A stretch of DNA of 64,000 nucleotides from Turbatrix aceti (Eukaryota > Nematoda > Chromadorea > Rhabditida > Panagrolaimidae): assembly GCA_963969345.1 (NCBI GenBank), contig OZ017766.1, positions 7,874,001 to 7,938,000 of the forward strand. The letters run 5' to 3'. Below are positions 10,364 through 20,810 of the stretch, piece by piece (within the stretch, counting starts at the first letter, position 1; each line of letters opens with the position of its first letter). The notes under the pieces were generated by a model. The model saw only the letters and a program-made list of their open reading frames with translations, had not been told where the DNA came from and did no database searches. Position numbers and translations under genes: made by a program.

Positions 10364-12590
10364 TTTACTTTACTTTACTTTACTTTACTTTATTACTCTT
10401 ACTCGTGCATAATTACTCATTACAAAATTAAAGAGACAGTGATGAGTATCGAGATTGCACGAAGAGGGCGCCGTCAATCGTAGCTACCTGCGTCACGTCG
10501 TAGTCCTTAGCAGGAGCGTTCTGGAAGGCCGCAAAGTCGTCAGTCCATCGCCTCGGAAGGTGGCCTGGCGGACGCTTGTTCTTTGGCGCGGTCGGAGGCA
10601 CTGGCTGGTCTTGCGGCTTCCAGTGGCTTAGGCGGGTTGCCCAGTTGTCCGTTGCTGGCTTCTTGGCGAACCTGACTTTGCGCAGCAGGGCCGTTGCGTA
10701 CCAGTCCTTGAGCTTCGTGCGTTGACGGATGGAGTCTGACGGCAGCTTGTCGATCAAACGTGCGCTGAGAATAGCACGTTCGAGACGTCGCTGGCCGCGG
10801 ATGAGCGTCTGAGCTCCGTCTTTCGTGAGTGCCCACGTCTCACAGCCGTAGAGGACGGCAGGGGTGATGCACTGGTGGATGAGGCGGCGTTTCAGGCTCA
10901 TCTTGACTCGTGGCGCGCGAAGGAAGTTTCGGTACTTGAAGTAGATCTTTCGGCCGGCTGCAAGACGCCGTGAGATCTCTCTTTTATGGTTTCTCGGCCA
11001 GGAAACGAGTTGCCCGAGATATACGAACTCAGACACTCTTTCGACCGGTCTGCCGTTGAGGAGAATCTCTGCCTTGTCGCCGATGACGTTGGACATCCAC
11101 TTAGTTTTTCCGACATTGATTTCCAAGCCGACCTCAAGAGCGTTGTCGGCAAGGTCCTGCAACATGGATTGACAAGTGGCAGCGTCGGAAGATAGCAGGG
11201 CAATGTCGTCCGCGTATGCCAGGTAGCTCAGCGTAGAACTGCCAATACGAATACCACGATTAGACCAGTCGACTCGATTCAGCACAGCCTGGAGAACGAG
11301 GATGAACAGGAGAGGAGACAATGAGTCGCCTTGTCGGACTCCCCTTTGCGTGTCGAATTCAGCAGCAATGTCGCCGACACGAACCGCCGAATGACCGTGC
11401 GCGTACAGGAGTTGAATGAACTGGATCAAGGGTTCTTCAACCTGACAGTCTCGAAGAGCTTCCCAGATGGAGTCGTACGAGATGCTGTCGAAGGCCTTCT
11501 TGAAATCGACGAAGATGGCGTAGAGTGGCAAGTGAAACTCGCAGCACTTTTCAGCCAGAATGTTGAGCGCTTGAATCTGCGTCGTCGTCGAGTAGTTCTT
11601 CCGGAACCCTGCTTGCTCGACCGGAAAAGCATTCGCCAGTTCGCATTGACGTTCGACCCGAACCTTGATGATCTTCGTGGCAGCTTTGTACAATGTCGAC
11701 AGCAGCGAGATGGGGCGGTAGTTCTCGACCTTCGCTGCGTCTCCCTTCTTATACAGCAAGATGGTGTCCGAGAAAGCGAGTTTATCCGGAACGTCACCTG
11801 TTGCTGCGATGGAGTTAAGAAGGTGTTGTACTGGCCCGGCCAGGGAGTTAGCGATCGGGCGAATGGAGGAGCCACGAACTCTATCTATCCCTGGGGCGGC
11901 TCTTGCCTTGCAGGTTCGAAGGGCTGCTGTAACTTCTGCACGTTCAAACTGGATGGCGATTGGAGGTACCGGAGGCTGGAGAGGTCCTTTGGCGGCGTAA
12001 AGTTCCGTGTAGAACTGGCTGATGGCATCGGCAGATCCCTGTATTGCATCCTGGCCTGATTCGCTGACCAGTAGCAGTTGCTTCTTTGCGTACTGAGCGT
12101 CCTGGCGACCTTGACGTAGGCGACCAGTTTGAACAGCACGATCCACGATCTTCATGTGGCGTTGAAAGAGATCTTCGTCGAGGGACATCCGCACGAGCTT
12201 CGAGGCTTGCACGTACTCAAGGTTGGAGCGTGGCGACGTTGTTCGTCTCGACTTGTAGTGCCGCCGCAGAGCAAGAAGGAGTCTTGTCTTTGCCGACACA
12301 CGAGGAGGGAGTTGGTCGTAGGTGGTCGCTGCTTCCGTGGCTCGGTTGATGATGGTCGTGATCTTTTTGTAGTCTTCTGCAGTGGATCCTGAACTCCTGA
12401 AGGTTAGAAGCTCAGGAACTGCGTTGACCGCGAGTAGATGCTTGCTGACAACCGGCGTTCCGCGCTGAGGTTTCACTTTTCTGGAGAGCCATGTGAAGCG
12501 AAACCTGCACCGCAGGAGTCGATGGTCGCCGTTGAAGTTGAAGGCAGATACGACTGACACATCTTGCACGGCTTTGAGGTTCCGTACAAG
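10364..12590 (-). mobile_element. 5'-truncated RTE-clade LINE
   Basis: On the minus strand a long reverse-transcriptase frame is followed by a short 3' region and an AAAGT-type simple repeat tail (10364-10395), as expected of RTE elements, which end in microsatellites rather than poly-A. The 5' end (near 12590) lies inside the endonuclease region, so the copy is truncated. It sits between inverted family A copies 1 and 2 and directly abuts the exon-carrying element. Confidence 0.85.
10428..12569 (-). CDS. RTE-type reverse transcriptase, N-terminally truncated
   Basis: The open frame encodes 713 residues. The N-terminus retains the end of an apurinic-type endonuclease domain (GDHRLL). The polymerase follows, with GFRKNYSTTTQI, the DFKKAFDSI motif, RGVRQGDSLSP, and the catalytic YADD at 11205-11216. 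Downstream EFVYLGQLVSW and YGCETWAL are typical of the RTE/BovB group. The enzyme would copy its own RNA at a nicked target. With most of the endonuclease missing and no authentic start, this copy should not move by itself, but the polymerase frame is intact, which suggests a recent insertion. A fragment matching its C-terminus lies at 35680-35741. Confidence 0.9.
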   Translation of the reverse strand: MQDVSVVSAFNFNGDHRLLRCRFRFTWLSRKVKPQRGTPVVSKHLLAVNAVPELLTFRSSGSTAEDYKKITTIINRATEAATTYDQLPPRVSAKTRLLLALRRHYKSRRTTSPRSNLEYVQASKLVRMSLDEDLFQRHMKIVDRAVQTGRLRQGRQDAQYAKKQLLLVSESGQDAIQGSADAISQFYTELYAAKGPLQPPVPPIAIQFERAEVTAALRTCKARAAPGIDRVRGSSIRPIANSLAGPVQHLLNSIAATGDVPDKLAFSDTILLYKKGDAAKVENYRPISLLSTLYKAATKIIKVRVERQCELANAFPVEQAGFRKNYSTTTQIQALNILAEKCCEFHLPLYAIFVDFKKAFDSISYDSIWEALRDCQVEEPLIQFIQLLYAHGHSAVRVGDIAAEFDTQRGVRQGDSLSPLLFILVLQAVLNRVDWSNRGIRIGSSTLSYLAYADDIALLSSDAATCQSMLQDLADNALEVGLEINVGKTKWMSNVIGDKAEILLNGRPVERVSEFVYLGQLVSWPRNHKREISRRLAAGRKIYFKYRNFLRAPRVKMSLKRRLIHQCITPAVLYGCETWALTKDGAQTLIRGQRRLERAILSARLIDKLPSDSIRQRTKLKDWYATALLRKVRFAKKPATDNWATRLSHWKPQDQPVPPTAPKNKRPPGHLPRRWTDDFAAFQNAPAKDYDVTQVATIDGALFVQSRYSSLSL

Positions 12591-13117
12591 AAAGTAATTT
12601 ATGTTTATATTTCACGTCTTATGTTTATATTTCACGACTTGATTTTTTTTCAGTTTTTTTTTCACAAAGAGCGTAAACATCGACATAAATATTTGAAATG
12701 GTGAAATAAATAAATAAATAAAAAACGATTGGTCGGATACCATTCTTTCTTTCTACCTGTTTGTTTGTAGGTCCATTTTTTATTGTTCAGATTCTACTCA
12801 CACGTGTCTAAAAAATTCGTATGCGTTATGAAGTTGTCGGTATCAATGATGTTAAACTGACTGAATAAAACACAATGCATAGTTTGTCTTTTCCAAAAAC
12901 AGAAAAAATACTATTTTTCGTGAAAAACAACAATTAAAAAAATTACTATATCCTTTCAAACGTTTCCATACTCTCTGGACGATAACTTTCTTGAAATACA
13001 TAATGCGCACGCGCTTTCAAGCACTCATTCGATGCTATGTATCTGTTCTTCTGTGTGTCATCTCATTTTTTTGTTTTGTATACCAGTGTTTAATCAGTGT
13101 CATGTAAGATCAGTTAA

Positions 13118-15161
13118 TCAAAAAATATTGCAAGTCATCAAGATCAGAAAAAGCACCGACGGCATACACAGGTAGCATGGAGCGTACGCAGTCGTTTGTT
13201 CTTCATCACCGTCCACCGGGTAAACCCTATGAAGTTCGTCGTAAAGATCGTCAAGAGACAAAGCTGAAAAGAGTGTTATGAAACAAGATTAAACGCGGAT
13301 TAACTTACTGAAGTTCAGTTCCTGTAGAAAATAATTCTTGTCTTTCGTTTCTTTGCTGAAGTACTCGATCTTCTTGATGGATCCTTCGCTCTTGACACCG
13401 ACGAAAAGTATATCGCCGCTAGTGATCAGGTAAACCGCAGAATAATACTCATTTGCAATTTCGGGATTCACGTCGCAATACATGAGAGTCTCGTTCCCAC
13501 AGTGCGAACAAGGAAAGATCGGACTGGATACGTCGTTGTCAAGACTGACGAGTTCGGCATTCTTTTGTTCCGTGTAAGCCAACAGCCAGTGGACTGTGCG
13601 ATTGCCATGGTCGCAGTTCACGACTCTCTTTGAGCGGCTTTGAACGTGCACGTAGGCGTTGACATCATCAGTCTGACTGAGCGTTGTTGTGGATTTCTTA
13701 TGGGCAAAGTCAAAATCCACACGAAAGATGCAGTATTGTAAGTTGGCGTTGTTCACGAGAAAGTATACTAAAAACAGAAACAAAATGGAAAACATCTCGA
13801 ATATGACCGCAACGTACCTTCAAAGGATATCGACTTTTGATCGTGTTTGAGCATCTTTGAAGCCGCAGCGACGGTTACCGTCTCGTCTTGAAAGTTGCAC
13901 TCCTGCATGTATTGGAGTGGTTCAAAGATCGTATGAGATTTTTCCTCGTAGACAAAACGAACGGTAAAGTCTCGCGACGGACCATCAAACTTGTAGTACA
14001 GAAAGAACGGAGAATACGAATCAGTACTGCTACTGTAGAAGAAGAACGGAATTTCTGTGTCTAAAGCGGACACTGATTATTTGCGTCACCGAAAGCAATC
14101 AACTTACAATTATTTTCTATCGGTGGACGATCGTATACTTTCTGGTCCGAAGAAATGAGCGTTCCGTTTTCGGTTTCTATCATGCCAGCGAACGACTGAT
14201 GAGATTCATCAGATATCATGGTAGCAAATATTTGTGAAACTATAACAAAAAGCGTTAAAATGAAATTGAAACAAAAAAACTTACAGGAAACAGAAAAATC
14301 TTTTACTGAGTCGTATCTTGCACAAGCAGTTTCAATAGCCGTTTTGATAGGATGCATCGTATAATTACTACCGCCAACCGTACAAATACGTGCTTTGGGA
14401 TTATTGGGATCTATAAGGACCTTAGTGTCTTCTGACCAGTAAAGTAGACCGGTGTAATTTCTAATAGTAGGCTACAACATTGAGTATGTATTAGATAAAA
14501 AGCATAAAAAATCTTACTTCAAAAACAACAGCCTCATCTGATGCTAGAATGTATCCTACAGCTCGTGTAAAATTTTTATTGCTTGTGGATACGTAGTCAG
14601 TGTCGTACTCATCCAATCCAAATGCTTTAAAAAAGTATTTACCGGCGGTCGTAGAAGTATGTTTGACATTTGGATTTTTCTTCACGTCATAATAATTTTC
14701 GAACCATGTATCTTTCATATCTGCCTCAAAGTAGTCTTGTGAAACCAGCGTATCTGAAAATATGTATTTTCGTTTTTGAAAAAATATAATGAACTTACAG
14801 TTTTCAACACCGCTGTCATTGATGTGCACAACCTGCACGATGTTATCATCGTCAACATACACACAATAAAAACCAAAGTAAATAATTGTTTCATCATTAT
14901 TACGAATGTAGGTATGGTGATTCATGGAAGATTTATTCCTTTTGCACCAATTTGTTGGTGCCTTCGAATCCAGAACGCGATCATACACGTAAATATTGCA
15001 GTCATCCAAGAGCTCCATTTGGAACGCTTCTGAAAGAAAGTTGTGTAAAAGAAGAACAAAATAGAAAACAAAGACTCACTGCCATACATATCCATGAAAA
15101 GTGCATGGATAAGGGGCAAAGCGCCAAGGGCAAGCAGTACGGCGCAAAAGATGACGCGCAT
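13118..15161 (-). CDS. Family A copy 2: secreted protein with hydrophobic C-terminal tail
   Basis: It has the same eight-exon plan as copy 1, read on the minus strand from ATG 15161 (exon 1 15080-15161) to TGA 13118-13120. The signal peptide, exons 5-7 and the hydrophobic tail are almost identical to copy 1. Exon 3 differs most (for example DMKDTWFENYYDV in place of DFKDEYVKNFLGV), and exon 8 reads YDELHRVYPVDG where copies 1 and 3 read YYQLHGVSPVDG. All junctions keep phase and no stop was seen, so it appears intact. It faces copy 1 tail to tail and copy 3 head to head. Function unknown. Confidence 0.8.
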
Positions 15162-15969
15162 TGTCGGCGGGAGAGAATCAGTCACTACTGGTTTACTTGC
15201 GCGCTATGCAGTATGTCTATGTCATTGTCATGCAAATAACCACGACATAGACGTAGTTAATTTTATACAAATACTCTGTATTTAATACTGTAAATACTTG
15301 TGCCATGAAATGAATCTGTTTCTGAACATCAGAAATCATTGATCGCAGTAAAGTAAGCAGTCGAGATCCATGTAGTATTTGTTTTGTTTTTATTGAACAC
15401 GGGGCAGAACGATGCAAAAAAACAGGTGCGGTGTCTTGCATGTAGCCCAAACCGGCTGACAACCAGCTATGGAACACAGAATCGCGCAAAAAAAACCGTC
15501 TAATTATATTTAGCTATCGTCTTCCGGAGAGCTTGTTTTATGCAACCCATGCTGATGTGTCGTAATTCGAATACAAACATAAATTGCGGATTGCATTACG
15601 ACACTGTGTCATGCTGCCTTGCTGGGTGACTAACTGGGGCCCGGGCCCCGGTCAATCATTCATTCAAAGTCAGTCAGGATCGCTTCCATCTTGTGGGTGA
15701 TCGGTTGGTTTCGCAGAACCCGACCCCGGGTCGTAATCGTAATCATAATCCCCTAAATTTTTTTGTTTTCATAAATTTACAAAAAAAAATGTGTCTGGAA
15801 AGGATTTGGAAATTCATCAGTATGAAATTTTGCCAAAAATCAGTTTCCCTGAAAATTTTTTACTGTAAAATATCTGGCTTGTCGGAAATCTTTTTTTTGC
15901 TATTTTTGACGATTTTTATCCCGTTGTAAAAAACTAAAAAACTACGGAATTTCCAAAGTTTAGGTGCAA

Positions 15970-16790
15970 AAAGAGATTTCGATTTCGCGTTTTTTCTAGG
16001 TTATTGTGATTAGAATTTTGTAAATTTTGACGCCAAACCCAAGTATGTACTTTTTGTGAGCGTTGTGCTAGAGAGTGGCAAAAATCCATCATTTTTGAAC
16101 TTTGCCATGTAACTACTTTGGCATTTGTTTGTATTTTTGCTTCAAATTTTTATGAGAGCTTACTATTAGTGTTACAAACAAGTTGACAATCGTATGTCTC
16201 GATATCTATTCATTTGCCTGAGATACGGTAATTGGTCACTTTAATTAGGCATCATTTGTGCCAAAAATGAAATGCAAAAACACAAATCGTCCTACAAACT
16301 TCGAAGGAAGGTCCTGGGATCCAAAAACTGTCGTGGAAACAACTTGTCGCCTCTCGACTCATTATCGCCGAAGACAACAAAAACCTCGAAGAATCTGGCT
16401 CCAAAAATAACTGGGACTGTTCGATCGTTGTGAAACATTGTTTTTTGAAGTTTGTAGGACGATTTGTGGTTTTGCATTTCATTTTTGGCACAAATCATGC
16501 CTAATTAAATTGACCAATTACCGTATCTCAGGCAAATGAATAGATATCGAGACATACGATTGTCAACTTGTTTGTAACACTAATAGTAAGCTCTCATAAA
16601 AATTTGAAGCAAAAATACAAACAAATGCCAAAGTAGTTACATGGCAAAGTTCAAAAATGATGGATTTTTGCCACTCTCTAGCACAACGCTCACAAAAAGT
16701 ACATACTTGGGTTTGGCATCAAAATTTACAAAATTACAAAATTCTAATCACAATAACCTAGAAAAAACGCGAAATCGAAATCTCTATTCC
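15970..16790. repeat. Foldback element with nearly complete palindromic arms
   Basis: Left arm 15970-16306 and right arm 16446-16790 are inverted copies, leaving a loop of about 140 bases. The outer end (GCGAAATCGAAATCTCTATTCCTAG) resembles the end of the foldback at 35742-36720, suggesting one superfamily. There is no coding content. Confidence 0.75.
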
Positions 16791-16917
16791 TAGATCCAGG
16801 ATACCCGGCTAAGCAACACAAACTTTACAAAAAGCGATCGCCAGCAATTTTTACACTTTCAAATGTTTTGAGTCAAAGTTGTAGAGAACCGGACGTGTTT
16901 GAAGTTCTGAAATTTTA

Positions 16918-17035
16918 AATTTCTAGTGATCTGATCTGAATTATCTGTGATCTGATCTGGATTATCTGTGATCTGATCTGATCTATGAGCTGATCTGATC
17001 CGAAAAGTGATCTGATCTGCCATCTCTGCAGTATT
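16918..17035. repeat. GATCTGATCTG-rich small element
   Basis: Repeated GATCTGATCTG words end in TGATCTGATCTGCCATCTCTG. A longer relative with both inverted ends lies at 28245-28360. Both sit just upstream of family A genes (copies 3 and 4). Confidence 0.6.
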
Positions 17036-17143
17036 TGTATAAAATGAACTACGTCTATGTCGTGGTCATTTGCATAACAATGACATAAACATACTGCATA
17101 GCGCGCAAGTAAACCAGTAGTGACTGATTCTCTTACGCCGACA

Positions 17144-19184
17144 ATGCGCGTCATCTTTTGCGCCGTACTGCTTGCCCTTGGCGCTTTGCCACTTATCCAT
17201 GCACTTTTCATGGATATGTATGGCAGTGAGTTTTTGTTTTTCACTTTTTTCTTCTTTTACACAACTTTCTTTCAGAAGCGTTCCAAATGGAGCTTTTGGA
17301 TGACTGCAATATTTACGTGTATGATCGCGTTCTGGATTCAAAAGCACCAAAAAACTGGTGCAAAAGGAACAAATCTTCCATGAATCACCATACCTACTTT
17401 CATGATAATGATAAATCAATTATTTACTTTGGTTTTTATTGTGTGTATGTTGACGATGATAACATCGTGCAGGTTGTGCACATCAATGACAGCGGTGTTG
17501 AAAACTGTAAGTTCATTATATTTTTTCAAAAACGAAAATACATATTTTCAGATACGCTGTTTTCACAAGACTACTTTGAGGCAGATATCAAAGATGAATT
17601 TGTCAAAAAATTTTATGACGTGAAGAAAAATCCAAATGTCAACCATATTTCTACGACCGCCGGTAAATACTTTTTTAAAGCATTTGGATTGGATGAGTAC
17701 GACACTGTCTACGTATCCACAAGCAATAAAAATTTTATACGAGCTGTAGGATACTTTCTAGCATCAGATGAGGCTGTTGTTTTTGATGTAAGATTTTTTA
17801 TTCTTTTTATCTAATACATACTCAATGTTGTAGTCTACTAGAAATTACACTGGTCTACTTTACTGGTCAGAAGACACTAAGGTCCGTATAGATCCCAATA
17901 ATCCCAAGGCACGTATTTGTACGGTTGACGGTAGTAATTATACGATGCATCCTATCAAAACGGCTATTGAAACTGCTTGTGCAAGATACGACTCAGTAAA
18001 AGATTTTTCTGTTTCCTGTAAGTTTTTTTGTTTCAATTTCATTTTAACGCTTTTTGTTATAGTTTCACAAATATTTGCTACCATGATATCTGATGAATCT
18101 CATCAGTCGTTCGCTGGCATGATAGAAACCGAAAACGGAACGCTCATTTCTTCGGACCAGAAAGTATACGATCGTCCACCGATAGAAAATAATTGTAAGT
18201 TGATTGCTTTCGGTGACGCAAATAATCAGTGTCCGCTTTAGACACAGAAATTCCGTTCTTCTTCTACAGTAGCAGTACTGATTCGTATTCTCCGTTCTTT
18301 CTGTACTACAAGTTTGATGGTCCGTCGCGAGACTTTACCGTTCGTTTTGTCTACGAGGAAAAATCTCATACGATCTTTGAACCACTCCAATACATGCAGG
18401 AGTGCAACTTTCAAGACGAGACGGTAACCGTCGCTGCGGCTTCAAAGATGCTCAAACACGATCAAAAGTCGATATCCTTTGAAGGTACGTTGCGGTCATA
18501 TTCGAGATGTTTTCCATTTTGTTTCTGTTTTTAGTATACTTTCTCGTGAACAACGCCAACTTACAATACTGCATCTTTCGTGTGGATTTTGACTTTGCCA
18601 ATAAGAAATCCACAACAACGCTCAGTCAGACTGATGATGTCAACGCCTACGTGCACGTTCAAAGCCGCTCAAAGAGAGTCGTGAACTGCGACCATGGCAA
18701 TCGCACAGTCCGCTGGCTGTTGGCTTACACGGAACAAAAGAATGCCCAACTCGTCAGTCTTGACAACGACGTATCCAGTCCGATCTTTCCTTGTTCGCAC
18801 TGTGGGAACGAGACGCTCATGTATTGCGACGTGAATCCCGAAATTGCAAATGAGTATTATTCTGCGGTTTACCTGATCACTAGCGGCGATATACTTTTCG
18901 TCGGTGTCAAGAGCGAAGGATCCATCAAGAAGATCGAGTACTTCAGCAAAGAAACGAAAGACAAGAATTATTTTCTACAGGAACTGAACTTCAGTAAGTT
19001 AATCCGCGTTTAATCTTGTTTCATAACACTCTTTTCAGCTTTGTCTCTTGACGATCTTTACTACCAACTGCATGGGGTTTCCCCGGTGGACGGTGATGAG
19101 GAACAAACGACTGCGTACGCTCCATGCTACCTGTGTATGCCGTCGGTGCTTTTTCTGATCTTGATGACTTGCAATATTTTTTGA
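17144..19184 (+). CDS. Family A copy 3: secreted protein with hydrophobic C-terminal tail
   Basis: Eight exons on the copy 1 plan run from ATG 17144 to TGA 19182-19184. A signal peptide precedes a cysteine-containing ectodomain and a hydrophobic tail. Exons 5-7 match copy 2 closely (TEIPFFFYSSSTDSYSPFF; VVNCDHGNRTVRW). Exon 3 again carries most of the replacements. Splice donors and acceptors are conserved and no interruption was seen. The downstream flank keeps the uninterrupted site in which copy 1 carries the 8391-9677 element. The gene lies upstream of the RUN/RH gene on the same strand. Function unknown. Confidence 0.8.
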
Positions 19185-20810
19185 TTAACTGATCTTACAT
19201 GACACTGATTAAACACTGGTATACAAAACAAAAAAATGAGATGACACACAGAAGAACAGATACATAGCATCGAATGAGTGCTTGAAAGCGCGTGCGCATT
19301 ATGTATTTCAAGAAAGTTATCGTCCAGAGAGTATGGAAACGTTTGAAAGGATATAGTAATTTTTTTAATTGTTGTTTTTCACGAAAAATAGTATTTTTTC
19401 TGTTTTTGGAAAAGACAAACCCTGCATTGTGTTTTATTCAGTCAGTTTAACATCATTGATACCAACAACTTCATAAGGCATACGAATTTTTTAGACACAT
19501 GTGTGAGTAGAACCTGAACAATAAAAAATGGACCTGCAAACAAACAGGTACATAGAAAGAAAGAATGGTATCTGACCAATCGTATTGAATTTCAAATATG
19601 TCGATGTTTACGCTCTTTGTGAAAAAAAAACTGAAAAAAAATCAAGTCGTGAAATATAAATATATTTACCGCAAAAAATCTCTTTTTTTTTATATTCCGT
19701 GGAATTTTACCCGGGTTGTAATCTCTCCCGAAATTTCGCTACACTGCTCTAAACACGCTTTTTTTCGTTGCTTTCGTTTTTTTCGATCGAGATACTGACT
19801 GATATTGGTTTTTGCTATCATGATATCATGTTGACCTTTCAAAATTCCTAAAAGAAGGAAAATTTTTAACTTTGAAACTTCAGTGTTTTGGCCCGATTTG
19901 GCCTGATCGTTTTTTTTACCATTTTGCTCTAGTTTTCGTGAACGATCATGAACAACAAATTTTGAATTTGTTCGCAAAGGAACGCTCCCCCCGCTTGGCT
20001 GACACATTTGATTGACACACCAAAACATCAAGTGCCGACCGACCATAGTAAATATGCTCCCTGCCAAACTTTGCCTGTGCGTTTTCATTCCATAGTATGT
20101 ACCTGTACGAACGGCATAAAGGTATGATGCGCACAGAAATCGATTGTTGCAAAGCGTTGTCGCTAGTTTTTCATTAATGAACAAGGGTGTCAATCGGGCC
20201 GGGCCGGCCCGGTAGGCCCGCGGCCCGGCCCGGCCCGGCCCGGGCCGGGCCGGGCCGACAAAAATTCGGCCCGTTGACACCCTTGTTAATGAATACATTC
20301 TATTATATTTATTTGTTCGTCGGACCAAAGCGCGCAAAACCGGACCGTTTTTGATTCTGATTTATATTCCTTTTCTTCAAACTTATCAAAGTTCTTTTTT
20401 GGCATTTCAAATCAATGAATTTTCTTGCATTTTGATTATTTTGAGCACACAAAATCGTATTTCGCGAACAGAAATCGCAAATATGTAAAAAAAGATCCTC
20501 TCGCAACGAAAAAAATTTGCAGCTTGAAATTCTCGTTCGTAAATAAATCGCGTGTGATTTTCCTGACTCAGGTGGCTGTTCTATACAGGTTTTTCGTGTT
20601 GCGGTTTTTTTTGTGAATTGATAGAAAATTTTGGCGAAATCCGTTCGCATTCTTCAAATACCGATTATAGCTTTCCAGCGACCGACGATCGATATTTTTC
20701 GTTTTTGCGAAATCGTCCAGCATTTTATGTTGAACGCAAAAATCCTGTGCTTTGTGCCGATGCTTTCAATTCTTTTTACCTTGCCCACAGTCTTCTAATC
20801 CACCCCAAAA
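19185..20810. other. Spacer upstream of the RUN/RH gene
   Basis: It contains the conserved family A downstream flank (to about 19660), a GC-rich inverted element (20185-20285), and AT-rich DNA that presumably includes the RUN/RH promoter. The frame at 19690-20337 on the minus strand spans the GC-rich repeat and is not judged to be a gene. Confidence 0.5.
20185..20285. repeat. GC-rich inverted-repeat element with GGGTGTCAA ends
   Basis: It begins GGGTGTCAATCGGGCC and ends CCCGTTGACACCC, with GGCCC-rich runs inside. A longer relative (48308-48595) lies in an intron of family A copy 5. The extreme GC content contrasts with the surrounding AT-rich DNA. Confidence 0.7.

Larger units (their letters stand above)
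15162..17143. other. Head-to-head spacer between family A copies 2 and 3
   Basis: This is the only place where shared promoter sequence for the divergent pair could lie. About 100 bases upstream of each start are conserved between the copies (CATTTGCAT...GCGCGCAAGTAAACCAG). The rest is occupied by the foldback at 15970-16790 and a GATCTGATCTG-rich element at 16918-17035. No gene is seen. Confidence 0.6.

Noticed and set aside
11331..12059. Plus-strand 242-residue frame inside the first LINE
   Set aside because: It is the antisense shadow of the reverse-transcriptase frame.
19690..20337. Minus-strand 215-residue open frame
   Set aside because: It runs through a GGCCC-rich inverted repeat and has no domain, paralog or splice support.
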